A DNA stretch of 12,369 nucleotides, from contig JBBRMY010000076.1 in the NCBI GenBank assembly GCA_038230595.1, positions 1 through 12,369 of the forward strand, read 5' to 3'. The position numbers and the translations under genes were made by a program. The notes under the pieces are model-generated. The model was given only the letters and a program-made list of their open reading frames with translations. It did no database searches and was not told where the DNA came from. This DNA is from JBBRMY01 sp038230595 (GTDB lineage: Bacteria; Bacteroidota; Ignavibacteria; Tepidaquicellales; Tepidaquicellaceae). Below, piece after piece: positions 1-7,473 of the stretch. How positions within the stretch are numbered: position 1 is the stretch's first letter; every line of letters begins with the position of its first letter.

Positions 1-152
1 AAATATTGTTCTTATAAAATTGATATTAATTAATCCTTATTGCTATTAATACCTTTTAATATTTAAACCTTCAATAAAGACTAAGGTTCCATAGGGTCAC
101 AATTAAATTCTAAAATAAGATAAAAATATGATTAAAATCATTATCTAATGAA

Positions 153-181
153 TTGAAAATTCTTTAATTTATGAGTATTTT
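153..181 (+). promoter_or_regulatory. candidate sigma-70-type promoter for the dnaN operon
   Basis: TTGAAA at 153-158 and TATTTT at 176-181 are separated by exactly 17 nt, each resembling the -35 and -10 consensus imperfectly. Transcription would begin near 188, leaving a leader of about 30 nt before the dnaN ATG. The surrounding 1-218 stretch is so AT-rich that chance matches are likely, and a Bacteroidetes-type promoter (TTTG / TAnnTTTG) is not evident. The rest of 1-218 shows no coding potential and no TTATCCACA-type DnaA box, only a small 14-bp inverted repeat at 128-141. Confidence 0.3.
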
Positions 182-218
182 AAAGCATTCAATATAAAAT
201 TTATCACTTCAAAGGCTA

Positions 219-1655
219 ATGAAATTTGTCATTACAGTTGATAGTTTTATCAGTTCTTTAATAAAATTAAATTCAGTTGTCAGCAACAGATCTCCGCTGA
301 AAATACTTGAAAACATTTTATTGGAAATTAAGGACGATAAGCTTACCCTTCTTTCTTCAGATCTCGATATATTTATTAAAACTACAGTAGAAGTAAAAAA
401 CGAAAGCAAAACTGCTTCAACAGCAGAAAAATGCGCCATTCCGTCTAAAAAGCTTTTAGATCTTGTTAGATCTTTGTCGCATGGATTAACAAAAAAAATA
501 TTCGAGACAGGATTCTCACAGGAAGATCATGATAAGATCCTTGCGAGCTCTGTTGGTTCATCTTTATTCAATGACAATTTCAAATATAATTATGCGAAGA
601 AAAGCCTGACACTTTCAGGCTCTGTTCTTTCTGATGAAAAAGAAGCGTTAAGCACAAGATTAAAAGAAGCAGAAGAATCATCAAAGGAAAATGATGATCT
701 GAAAGGTTCATTGGCAGAACTTAAAGCTTCTATGAAAGATCTTTTTAAGATGAGCGATGACTTTACTTCAAAAAGCAAAATATCTGTAGAAGTATCAGCA
801 GATAACAAAATGAAGATAAAGACAAAGACCGGAAAATATGTTATTGCGGGAGAGAATGCCGAAGATTTTCCAATGCCTGAAGAAGCTGATAATTTCAGTT
901 CAATAAAATTTGAAGGAAGCGTTCTTAGAAAGATCCTTTCAAGGATTTATCATGCAGCCAGTACCGATGACAGAAGAACTATTTCAGGTATATTATTCGA
1001 TCTCAGAAAAAATGAATCAAGATTTGTAGCTACTGACAGTTACAGGCTGGCAAAAGTTGTAAGAAATGTGAACTTTGAAGGTAATGAAGAGAAGCTTGTT
1101 CTTCCTATTAAAACTTGTGAGCTGATTTTAAAGCTGAATCAGGATAAAGACACAACAATTTTTTATACTGAAACAGATCTTAAAGTTGAGTTCGGTGAAG
1201 TTGTTATTTATTCAAAATTAATATCAGAGCCTTATCCAAATTATGAATCTGTGATCCCTAAGGACAGCAATAAAACACTTAAGATCGAAAGAGCCCAGCT
1301 GATGGAGTCTCTTAACAGAGCGCTAATTTTTGCAGATGTCATCACTAAAAGAGTGAAGATGGAAGTGAAGAATAAATCCTTGAGCATTCAATCGGAAAAT
1401 CCTTCAACAGGATTTGAATCAGAAGAATCACTTGATTGCAATTTCACAGCAAATGCCGGAGATATAGATTTTGATGAAGAACCGTTCTCAATTGCATTCA
1501 ATACAAAATATCTTCTTGAGGCTATACAGCATTTAGATACAGATGAAGTATTGATAAAAATGAATTCACCTACTAAAGCCTCAATACTGTATCCTACCGA
1601 GCAGCAGGAGAATGAAGAATTTATTGAACTTATCATGCCTGTAAGGATCAGCTAA
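219..1655 (+). CDS. dnaN: DNA polymerase III beta subunit (sliding clamp) with a large domain I insertion
   Basis: This encodes the ring-shaped clamp that tethers the replicative polymerase to DNA and docks other replication and repair proteins. The N-terminus (MKFVITVDSF, then PLKILENILLEIKDDKLTL and SSDLDIFI) and the LLDLVRSL helix match domain I. SGILFDLRKNESRFVATDSYRLA (about 256-278) and EPYPNYESVIPKD (337-349) match domain II, and the C-terminal LIMPVRIS matches the universal clamp terminus. At 478 residues it is about 100 longer than usual (roughly 365-380). The excess sits at residues 91-185, between the LLDLVRSL helix and the strand that begins KISVEVSADNK. The frame stays open across the insertion, and both flanks align with the family, so a simple frameshift is unlikely. 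The ATG at 219 is chosen because MKF is the family start; an AAAGG 4 nt upstream is a weak ribosome site. First gene of the apparent dnaN-recF-dciA-gyrB operon. Confidence 0.96.
   Translation: MKFVITVDSFISSLIKLNSVVSNRSPLKILENILLEIKDDKLTLLSSDLDIFIKTTVEVKNESKTASTAEKCAIPSKKLLDLVRSLSHGLTKKIFETGFSQEDHDKILASSVGSSLFNDNFKYNYAKKSLTLSGSVLSDEKEALSTRLKEAEESSKENDDLKGSLAELKASMKDLFKMSDDFTSKSKISVEVSADNKMKIKTKTGKYVIAGENAEDFPMPEEADNFSSIKFEGSVLRKILSRIYHAASTDDRRTISGILFDLRKNESRFVATDSYRLAKVVRNVNFEGNEEKLVLPIKTCELILKLNQDKDTTIFYTETDLKVEFGEVVIYSKLISEPYPNYESVIPKDSNKTLKIERAQLMESLNRALIFADVITKRVKMEVKNKSLSIQSENPSTGFESEESLDCNFTANAGDIDFDEEPFSIAFNTKYLLEAIQHLDTDEVLIKMNSPTKASILYPTEQQENEEFIELIMPVRIS
489..773 (+). other. ~95-residue insertion within DnaN domain I
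   Basis: Residues 91-185 of DnaN have no counterpart in typical clamps such as E. coli DnaN, where the corresponding loop is a few residues (LPEGAE). The first part (91-137) is mixed polar and hydrophobic sequence. The second part (138-182) is rich in Glu, Lys, Leu and Ser with heptad-like leucine spacing and looks like a coiled coil or helical hairpin. Codon use and base composition resemble the flanking clamp sequence. The DNA also carries a 7-bp hairpin (AGCCTGA at 603-609, TCAGGCT at 615-621). Boundaries are approximate and were judged by eye against the E. coli protein. Confidence 0.75.
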
Positions 1656-1680
1656 GAATGCTGAAATATGACCGGAAGCT

Positions 1681-2844
1681 ATGATCCTGCAAAAATTATC
1701 CTTAAAGGATTTCCGAAATTATGGTGAACAATCTCTTGACTTCAGCAGCAAGTTCAATTTTATTTACGGGAACAACGGACAGGGAAAAACAAATATACTC
1801 GAAGCAATATCATTCATAAGCTTCACAAAAAGCTTTTTAGGAACATCTGAATCTGACTGTTTAAAAATAGGATCAGAAGAGTTTTTTATAGAAGGGAGTT
1901 TCGGCCACTCAAATGGAAATGCCGATAATATCCTGATGAATTACAATAAGCAGCTAAAGTCCAAAACAGTTCTTTTAAATAAAAATAAGATCGGGAATTA
2001 TTCTTCAGAGATATTCGGAAGATTTCCAATGGTTTTCCTATCACCTCATGATCTGAAGATCACTTATGGAAATCCGGCAGACAGAAGGAGATTTTTTGAT
2101 ATACTTATTTCTCAATGCAGCAGAGTATATTTTGACCTTCTGAGAAATCTTAATAAGATTCTTAAGCAGAAAAATGCACTGCTAAAAAAGTATAATTCTG
2201 AAAAGAATATTTCTTATAGTCAGCTTATTGATATCCTTAATGCATATAATGCAAAGCTTGCTGAAGTATCTGCTGATATTGTTTACAGAAGAATAAAATT
2301 TCTTGATGATTATCTTGTCTTTTTTAAAAAGAATTTTTCGTTCCTAATTAAAAAAGAACAGGAAGCAGATATAAAGTATGATCCTGTAATTGAAGATATT
2401 AAGAATAATCCGGGAATGAGCCAGGCTGAAATAGAAAATTCTTATTTGACTCATTTGAATAAGATCGTGCCGGAGGAAATAAAAAGATGCTTAAGCCTTG
2501 CAGGTCCTCAGAGAGATGAATATGTAATGAGCATGGAAAAAGATGTTACCTTCGATCTAAAGCATTTTGCATCACAGGGTGAGCATAAGACTTTTTTAGT
2601 AGCAATGAAGCTTTCTGAATATGATCATCTAAAGAACGTCAGGGAAGTAAATCCTGTTCTTCTTCTGGATGATGTTCTTTCAGAACTTGACAGCAGCAGG
2701 GTATCGATGATAATTTCGCATTTGAAGGATTTCGGACAGATATTTCTTACTACAACTAATCTGGAATATTCTGAGAATCTGAAAAAGTTTTATAGCGATA
2801 GTGAGATAAAAGTGATGAAGGTTGACAAAGGGAGAGTGGTTTAA
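1681..2844 (+). CDS. recF: DNA replication and repair protein RecF
   Basis: RecF is an SMC-like ABC ATPase that works with RecO and RecR to load RecA at single-strand gaps. The Walker A loop GNNGQGKT is at residues 30-37. The family motif GPQRDEY is at 275-281, the ABC signature region FASQGEHKT at 296-304, and the Walker B/D-loop LLLDDVLSELD at 327-337. The central 140-270 region is helical and charged, as in the RecF arm. Its 387 residues are close to the normal length of 360-380. The N-terminal LQKLSLKDFRNY is the canonical RecF opening, which supports the ATG at 1681. The gene lies 25 nt after dnaN, the conserved clamp-recF pairing near many bacterial origins. A GGAAG sits only 2 nt before the start, too close to be a normal ribosome site. 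Confidence 0.96.
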   Translation: MILQKLSLKDFRNYGEQSLDFSSKFNFIYGNNGQGKTNILEAISFISFTKSFLGTSESDCLKIGSEEFFIEGSFGHSNGNADNILMNYNKQLKSKTVLLNKNKIGNYSSEIFGRFPMVFLSPHDLKITYGNPADRRRFFDILISQCSRVYFDLLRNLNKILKQKNALLKKYNSEKNISYSQLIDILNAYNAKLAEVSADIVYRRIKFLDDYLVFFKKNFSFLIKKEQEADIKYDPVIEDIKNNPGMSQAEIENSYLTHLNKIVPEEIKRCLSLAGPQRDEYVMSMEKDVTFDLKHFASQGEHKTFLVAMKLSEYDHLKNVREVNPVLLLDDVLSELDSSRVSMIISHLKDFGQIFLTTTNLEYSENLKKFYSDSEIKVMKVDKGRVV

Positions 2845-2871
2845 TTTTTTAAACGCTCATGCAATTTTAAA

Positions 2872-3183
2872 ATGAATAAAAAAGAATTAAATACAAGATT
2901 AGGAAAGACAGTTTGTATTAGTGACGAGATAGATGATTTTATGAAATATCTTGGCATGGATTCAAGAATGCAGGAGCTCAAGATATTAAATGTATGGACT
3001 GAGTGTGTTGGCGAGAATATTTCTAAGTTCTCAACTCCGGTTAAAATAGAAAAAAACAAATTATTTATTAGCGTTGAAACAGCAGTATGGCGGTACGAGC
3101 TTAATGTCCGGAAGCCTGTAATACTTGAAAAAGTAAATTCAATTTTGAAAAACAAAAATATTAAAGATATAGTTTTCATATAA
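2872..3183 (+). CDS. dciA: DUF721 / DciA-like protein, probable replicative helicase loader or operator
   Basis: This 103-residue protein has the DUF721 (DciA) pattern. A helical N-terminus leads to VWTECVGENISKFSTPVKIE (41-60), where W42 and G47 occupy the conserved positions. A strand pair KLFISVETAVW (63-73) and a helix YELNVRKPVILEKVNSIL follow, and the protein ends in the strand IKDIVFI. DciA proteins bind the replicative helicase DnaB and assist its loading in bacteria lacking DnaC or DnaI. That role is known for studied DciA members and is inferred here. The position between recF (27 nt upstream) and gyrB (6 nt downstream) is a recurrent DUF721 context and supports the assignment. No Shine-Dalgarno sequence precedes the ATG. 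Confidence 0.85.
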   Translation: MNKKELNTRLGKTVCISDEIDDFMKYLGMDSRMQELKILNVWTECVGENISKFSTPVKIEKNKLFISVETAVWRYELNVRKPVILEKVNSILKNKNIKDIVFI

Positions 3184-3189
3184 AAAATT

Positions 3190-5163
3190 ATGGCAGAATC
3201 AAAAGAAGAAAAGAATTACGGCGCCAGTGATATTCAGGTCCTCAAAGGTATGGAGCACGTTAGAAAAAGACCTGCGATGTATATTGGTGATGTTTCAACA
3301 AGAGGTCTTCACCATCTCGTTTATGAAGTAGTTGACAATGCGATCGATGAAGCGCTTGCAGGTGCTTGCGATAAAATTACTTTAACTATCAATAAGGAAG
3401 GCTCGGTTACAGTTGAAGATAACGGAAGAGGTATTCCAACCGGAATGCATCCGACTGAAGGTAAATCTGCACTTGAAGTTGTAATGACACAGCTAAATGC
3501 CGGAGGAAAATTCAACCGCGATTCATATAAGGTATCTGGTGGTCTTCATGGTGTTGGAGTTTCAGTTGTAAATGCTCTGAGCGAGTGGCTTGAAGTTGAA
3601 GTCTACAGAGAAGGAAAAATATTTTATCAGAAATATCAGCGCGGCGAACCAGTTAAGCCAGTAAAGGAAATCGGCAAAGTTGTAAAGAAAACAGGTACGA
3701 AAGTCACATTTTTTCCTGATCAGCAGATTTTTAAAGTTATAACATTTAAATATGAAACGCTTTCCTCAAGATTGAGAGAGCTTGCTTATCTTAATAAGAA
3801 TCTGACTATCATTATTGATGATGAAAGAAATGATAAGAAAGAAGAGTTCAGATTTAAAGGTGGCATTGTTGATTTCGTAAAATATCTTGATGAAGGTGAA
3901 AAATCATTAACAGCTAAGCCGATATTTGTAGAAGGTGAAGATGAAAATGTTCAGGTTGAAGTTGCTTTTCAGTACAATGATTCTTATAACGATAATATTT
4001 TTACGTTTGTAAATAATATAAATACGCACGAAGGTGGTACTCACCTTGAAGGATTTAAATCTGCACTGACGCGTACAATGAATTCTTTTGCCGCAAAGCA
4101 AAATCTGATCAAAGGTGATAAGCTTACACTTACCGGAGACGATTTTCGAGAAGGGCTTACATGCGTTATCAGCATTAAGGTGCCGGAACCACAGTTTGAA
4201 GGACAGACAAAAACAAAACTTGGAAACAGTGAAGTAAAAGGAATTGTACAGACCATTACTAACAGGCAGCTTGGAAATTTTCTTGACGAAAATCCATCTA
4301 TCGGGAAAAAGATAATTGAAAAATGTATTAGAGCTGCTGAAGCAAGAGAAGCTGCAAGAAGAGCAAAAGAACTTACAAGAAGAAAGAATGCTCTGGAACT
4401 TTCCGGATTACCGGGAAAGCTAGCCGATTGCTCGATCACTGATCCTGCACAATGTGAAATTTATTTAGTCGAAGGAGATTCAGCAGGTGGTTCTGCAAAG
4501 CAGGGAAGAGACAGAAGATTCCAGGCAATTCTTCCTCTTAAGGGTAAGATCCTTAACGTTGAGAAAGCTAGAATAAATAAAATACTTGAGAACGAGCAGA
4601 TAAGAGACATTATAACTGCTATTGGTGCAGGTATTGGGAATTCAGATGAGTTCGATCATTCGAAAGTAAGATACGGAAAAATAATTCTGATGTGCGACGC
4701 CGACATCGATGGTTCACATATCAGAACACTTCTTCTTACTTTCTTCTATCGTCACATGAAAGAAATTATTGATACAGGAAAGCTTTATATTGCACAGCCA
4801 CCTTTATATAAAATAAAAAAAGGGAAAACTGAGCTCTATGCATTTGATGAAGCTGAAAGAGATGAAATATTAAAGAACTTTAAGATCGATAAATCACAGA
4901 TAATAATTGAAGGCGGAGATGAAGCGGCTGTTGTGGTCTCAGATAAAAACGTAAGCATATCCAGATTTAAAGGTCTTGGTGAAATGAACCCTGAACAACT
5001 CTGGTCAACTACTATGAATCCGGAAACAAGGACGATCCTTCAGGTTACAAATGAAAATGCAGAAGAAGCACATAAGATGTTCAAAGTGCTGATGGGTGAA
5101 GAGGTTGAGCCAAGAAGAAAATTCATCGAAGAGAATGCAAGGTATGCAAAATTAGATGTTTAA
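3190..5163 (+). CDS. gyrB: DNA gyrase subunit B
   Basis: GyrB is the ATPase subunit of the A2B2 type II topoisomerase that introduces negative supercoils. The GHKL ATP site is complete: EVVDN (46-50, catalytic Glu46 and Mg-binding Asn50), DNGRGIP (77-83) and GGLHGVG (117-123). The transducer motif QTKTKLGN (339-346) supplies the ATP-contacting lysine. The TOPRIM domain has EGDSAGG (428-434) and DADIDGSH (503-510), giving the metal-binding acidic residues. PPLYKIKKGK and the C-terminal block ending RRKFIEENARYAKLDV match the family. Its length of 657 is that of the short GyrB form without the E. coli tail insertion. GyrB is preferred over ParE from the GRDRRFQAILPLKGKILNVEKA region (about 438-459) and the operon context. 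It starts 6 nt after dciA, so the two are probably co-transcribed. Confidence 0.97.
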   Translation: MAESKEEKNYGASDIQVLKGMEHVRKRPAMYIGDVSTRGLHHLVYEVVDNAIDEALAGACDKITLTINKEGSVTVEDNGRGIPTGMHPTEGKSALEVVMTQLNAGGKFNRDSYKVSGGLHGVGVSVVNALSEWLEVEVYREGKIFYQKYQRGEPVKPVKEIGKVVKKTGTKVTFFPDQQIFKVITFKYETLSSRLRELAYLNKNLTIIIDDERNDKKEEFRFKGGIVDFVKYLDEGEKSLTAKPIFVEGEDENVQVEVAFQYNDSYNDNIFTFVNNINTHEGGTHLEGFKSALTRTMNSFAAKQNLIKGDKLTLTGDDFREGLTCVISIKVPEPQFEGQTKTKLGNSEVKGIVQTITNRQLGNFLDENPSIGKKIIEKCIRAAEAREAARRAKELTRRKNALELSGLPGKLADCSITDPAQCEIYLVEGDSAGGSAKQGRDRRFQAILPLKGKILNVEKARINKILENEQIRDIITAIGAGIGNSDEFDHSKVRYGKIILMCDADIDGSHIRTLLLTFFYRHMKEIIDTGKLYIAQPPLYKIKKGKTELYAFDEAERDEILKNFKIDKSQIIIEGGDEAAVVVSDKNVSISRFKGLGEMNPEQLWSTTMNPETRTILQVTNENAEEAHKMFKVLMGEEVEPRRKFIEENARYAKLDV

Positions 5164-5193
5164 ATTTATTTAATAATTGATATAGCTGAATTG

Positions 5194-5895
5194 ATGAATA
5201 GGATTTTATTGAGCATGATGTTTCTTCTTATGCTGACTTCAAATGTATTCTCTCAAACGAAAATATCATTTGAAAAGCAGAATGCAGGAAATAAGTATAA
5301 GAATTTTTCGTTCGGAATGGGAATAAGTTATTCCAATAATACTTCGCTTGTAAATTTTGTAAAGCAGGATTTCCCGAACTATAACCCAAATTCTACAGCA
5401 GGAAATATAAAATCATTGGATGCGGGAGTTGAATTCTTCGGAAGTTCTGAATTTCAGATATCGCGTTTATGGTCAGTCAAAGCGGAATACTCATATTTTA
5501 CAAAATCTATATCACTTCCTGCAGGTACATTTTACACTTACAGCTATAATGCTCACCAGCCTCTTTTAAATCTTTCTTACATTTCAAGATCACAATTTAT
5601 TTTTTTTAAGTTTGGAGCAGGTGTTGGTTATGACTTTTCAACATTCACCAGAAGCGTTTCAAATTTTGATGCAAAATATACTGCATCAGGATTTATTATT
5701 AAGCCGGAAATTTCAGCAAATGCTCAGTTAAGCAATAAAGTTGCCGGCTATATAAGCGGTTTCATGGATTTCAAATTTACAGGGGATCTGAAAGATGATG
5801 CCGGAGCAAATCTTCTGACTCCTTCAGGTGAAACAGTTAATCTGAATTCTCAGGGACTTGGACTTCGTCTCGGTCTCAGCATTTACATTTTTTAA
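5194..5895 (+). CDS. small outer-membrane beta-barrel protein, function unknown
   Basis: A 233-residue exported protein I cannot assign to a named family. The first 20 residues form a signal peptide (MNRILLSMMFLLMLTSNVFS) with likely cleavage before Gln21. The mature part has many alternating hydrophobic/polar stretches, for example FSFGMGISYS, WSVKAEYSYF, FIFFKFGAGVGYDF and LGLRLGLSIYIF. The last residue is phenylalanine, the classic aromatic C-terminal signal of outer-membrane barrels, and the size fits roughly eight strands. The frame also contains a TTG at 5191 directly before this ATG; the ATG at 5194 is preferred because it gives a clean signal peptide. It lies 30 nt after gyrB and 13 nt before uppP and is probably on the same transcript. 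The OmpA/opacity-like fold is inferred from pattern alone. Confidence 0.8.
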   Translation: MNRILLSMMFLLMLTSNVFSQTKISFEKQNAGNKYKNFSFGMGISYSNNTSLVNFVKQDFPNYNPNSTAGNIKSLDAGVEFFGSSEFQISRLWSVKAEYSYFTKSISLPAGTFYTYSYNAHQPLLNLSYISRSQFIFFKFGAGVGYDFSTFTRSVSNFDAKYTASGFIIKPEISANAQLSNKVAGYISGFMDFKFTGDLKDDAGANLLTPSGETVNLNSQGLGLRLGLSIYIF

Positions 5896-5908
5896 ATATA
5901 AAACATAG

Positions 5909-6748
5909 ATGGACATTTTAAAAGCAGTTGTGTTAGGAATTATACAGGGATTAACTGAATTCATTCCGGTATCAAGCTCAGCTCACTTAAGAATTATTCC
6001 TGCACTTCTTGGATGGCAGGATATGGGTTCTGCATTTACAGCAGTAATTCAGCTCGGAACACTGATAGCTACATTTATTTATTTTCGCAAAGATATTAAA
6101 GAACTGATCAATGGATTTTTATCTGCAATGAAGAAAAAAGATTTTTTTGTAAATCCTGAATCAAGGGTTTTTCTGCTGATAATTCTTGGTACGATACCTA
6201 TTTCAATTTTCGGTTTAGTGTTTAAAAAATTAATTGTAGGACCCGCCAGAGGGTTATATGTTATCAGTGCTTCTATGATCATTCTTGCTATAGTACTTTA
6301 TATAGCAGAAAAAGTCAGCAAGAAGCAAAAAGAAATGAAAGACATCACAATAGGGGACGGAATAGCTATCGGCTTTGCGCAGGTTCTTGCACTGATTCCG
6401 GGAGTTTCAAGAAGTGGATCGACAATTACTGCTGGACTTTTTCGTGGCCTTAAACGGGATGTTGCAGCAAGATATTCGTTTCTATTAAGTATACCGGCGA
6501 TCTCACTAAGCGGACTTTATGAATTATATAGTGACAGAGCTGAACTACTCCATTCAAATTTAGCAATGCTTGTAATTGCAACAATAGTTTCAGGAGTTGT
6601 GGGATATTTATCGATCGCTTTTCTTATTAATTACCTTAAAAAGCACAGCAATATGGTTTTTGTTGTTTACAGAATAATATTTGGAATTCTTATACTGATA
6701 CTTGTACTTGCCGGAGTGCTTCCGAATCTGGATCCAATCATGAAATAA
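5909..6748 (+). CDS. uppP: undecaprenyl-diphosphatase (UppP/BacA family)
   Basis: This integral membrane enzyme dephosphorylates undecaprenyl diphosphate to the lipid carrier undecaprenyl phosphate used in peptidoglycan and other polymer synthesis. Overproduction of the family gives bacitracin resistance. The N-terminal motif QGLTEFIPVSSSAH (13-26) contains Glu17, Ser23 and His26, counterparts of E. coli Glu21, the serine cluster and His30. The second signature PGVSRSGSTITAGLFRG (164-180) contains Arg168, the counterpart of E. coli Arg174. The first acidic position of the E. coli motif (Glu17) is Gln13 here, which is common in the family. Around eight hydrophobic segments are visible, and the length of 279 is typical. 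It is the last gene of the dnaN-led unit, with a terminator about 35 nt downstream. Confidence 0.96.
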   Translation: MDILKAVVLGIIQGLTEFIPVSSSAHLRIIPALLGWQDMGSAFTAVIQLGTLIATFIYFRKDIKELINGFLSAMKKKDFFVNPESRVFLLIILGTIPISIFGLVFKKLIVGPARGLYVISASMIILAIVLYIAEKVSKKQKEMKDITIGDGIAIGFAQVLALIPGVSRSGSTITAGLFRGLKRDVAARYSFLLSIPAISLSGLYELYSDRAELLHSNLAMLVIATIVSGVVGYLSIAFLINYLKKHSNMVFVVYRIIFGILILILVLAGVLPNLDPIMK

Positions 6749-6782
6749 TCCGGTAAAACACTCAAAATAGCTTTAAAAATGA

Positions 6783-6809
6783 AGGGGCGGAATTATTTCG
6801 CCCCTTTTT
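6783..6809 (+). terminator. rho-independent terminator after uppP
   Basis: AAGGGGCG at 6782-6789 pairs perfectly with CGCCCCTT at 6799-6806, enclosing a 9-nt AT-rich loop and running into a T tract (6805-6809). A GC-rich stem stands out sharply in this AT-rich region. It closes the dnaN-to-uppP transcription unit. The overlapping open frame that starts at 6779 would have to be translated through this hairpin, which argues against that start for the next gene. Confidence 0.9.
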
Positions 6810-6811
6810 GT

Positions 6812-6839
6812 TTGAAACAATTAGTATCATATCTATGTT
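6812..6839 (+). promoter_or_regulatory. candidate promoter for the thioredoxin-fold gene
   Basis: TTGAAA at 6812-6817 and TATGTT at 6834-6839 are spaced by 16 nt. They lie just after the upstream terminator and just before the start codons at 6851 and 6866. Initiation near 6846 would give a very short leader for the 6851 ATG and about 20 nt for the 6866 ATG. The match is imperfect and the region AT-rich, so this is tentative. Confidence 0.25.
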
Positions 6840-6850
6840 TAAATATTAAC

Positions 6851-7369
6851 ATGAAAACGAATACAATGAATAATAGAAATACGAAAAATGCTTTAATAAT
6901 TATAATGTTCTTAATGACAGCAGCTTTCTCCGAACTGTTCGCTCAGAACACTTACACGGTTGAAGAAGGTCTTGCCAATGCAAAAACCTCCAATAAGATC
7001 GGAGTGATTGCCATTGTATCAGGTCAGGATGTCTGGAGTAAAAAAATGAATGATGTATTCAGCGATGCCGCAAATATGAACAGTCTAAACAGCAATTTTA
7101 TTTTTATGAAAATGGACGTTGACCAGAAATCAATGCAGAATTATAATGGTAAAACTTATACAGCAGCTGATCTTGCAAAGTTATTGGGCGGAACAGGTTA
7201 TCCTACTATGGTATTTTTTAGTCCTGACGGGAAAGTCATAAGATTTAAATATAACGGAGAAGATGTTGGCTTTTTCCCCGGATATATTGAAGCACCTGAA
7301 TTCGGAAAGGTCTTAAATTATTTTTCCAGTGGAAAGTATAAGAATACAGACCTGGATAAAGTTTTTTAA
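6851..7369 (+). CDS. exported thioredoxin-fold protein lacking cysteines
   Basis: From the ATG at 6851 the protein has 172 residues: a signal peptide (hydrophobic core ALIIIMFLMTAAF, cleavage likely after LFA at 31) followed by a thioredoxin-like domain. The fold is supported by the strand IGVIAIVSG (50-58), the helix WSKKMNDVFSD, the strand FIFMKMDVD, the cis-proline loop GYPTMVFF (Pro118) and the strand-turn SPDGKVIRF. This resembles the periplasmic thioredoxin-related / DsbD-gamma group. Where the family has CxxC the sequence reads DVWS (60-63), and the predicted mature protein has no cysteine, so thiol redox chemistry is excluded. A structural, chaperone or binding role is an inference only. 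The frame is open upstream to an ATG at 6779, but that crosses a terminator and would bury the signal peptide; ATG 6866 is an equally good alternative start. It appears to be a single-gene unit. Confidence 0.8.
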   Translation: MKTNTMNNRNTKNALIIIMFLMTAAFSELFAQNTYTVEEGLANAKTSNKIGVIAIVSGQDVWSKKMNDVFSDAANMNSLNSNFIFMKMDVDQKSMQNYNGKTYTAADLAKLLGGTGYPTMVFFSPDGKVIRFKYNGEDVGFFPGYIEAPEFGKVLNYFSSGKYKNTDLDKVF

Positions 7370-7405
7370 AAGGTCCTAAAGAAGTTCAAAAGATTAATAA
7401 AAATT

Positions 7406-7441
7406 AAAAAGACCGGCAAATATTCTTGCCGGTCTTTTTTT
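7406..7441. terminator. bidirectional rho-independent terminator between convergent genes
   Basis: The 14-nt arms AAAAAGACCGGCAA (7406-7419) and TTGCCGGTCTTTTT (7426-7439) are exact reverse complements around a 6-nt loop. The A run on one side and the T run on the other give a T tract on either strand. It lies 37 nt after the thioredoxin-fold gene stop and about 33 nt after the coaD stop on the opposite strand, so it can serve both converging transcripts. Confidence 0.93.
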
Positions 7442-7473
7442 ATTTAATTATCACAGGATTAAACCGGCAAAAT

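Noticed and set aside
1..218. Possible replication origin upstream of dnaN
   Set aside because: The stretch is very AT-rich and next to dnaN, but I found no TTATCCACA-like DnaA boxes or repeated 9-mers, and dnaA is not visible. The 14-bp inverted repeat at 128-141 alone is weak evidence.
603..621. 7-bp-stem hairpin inside dnaN as a terminator or attenuator
   Set aside because: The stem is short, no T tract follows, and it is inside an open coding frame; noted only because it falls in the unusual insertion.
489..773. The DnaN insertion as a mobile element, intein or intron
   Set aside because: It is short, has no intein splice-junction residues, no terminal repeats and no change in base composition, and the frame is open throughout.
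2841..3179. 112-codon open frame antisense to dciA
   Set aside because: It mirrors the conserved DUF721 gene and has no recognisable features of its own.
4041..4439. 132-codon open frame antisense to gyrB, plus a shorter one at 3907-4101
   Set aside because: Both lie wholly within a highly conserved gyrB on the opposite strand; the translated products show no family features.
6779..6850. N-terminal extension of the thioredoxin-fold protein from the ATG at 6779
   Set aside because: It would translate straight through the terminator hairpin after uppP and place 24 residues before a clear signal peptide.
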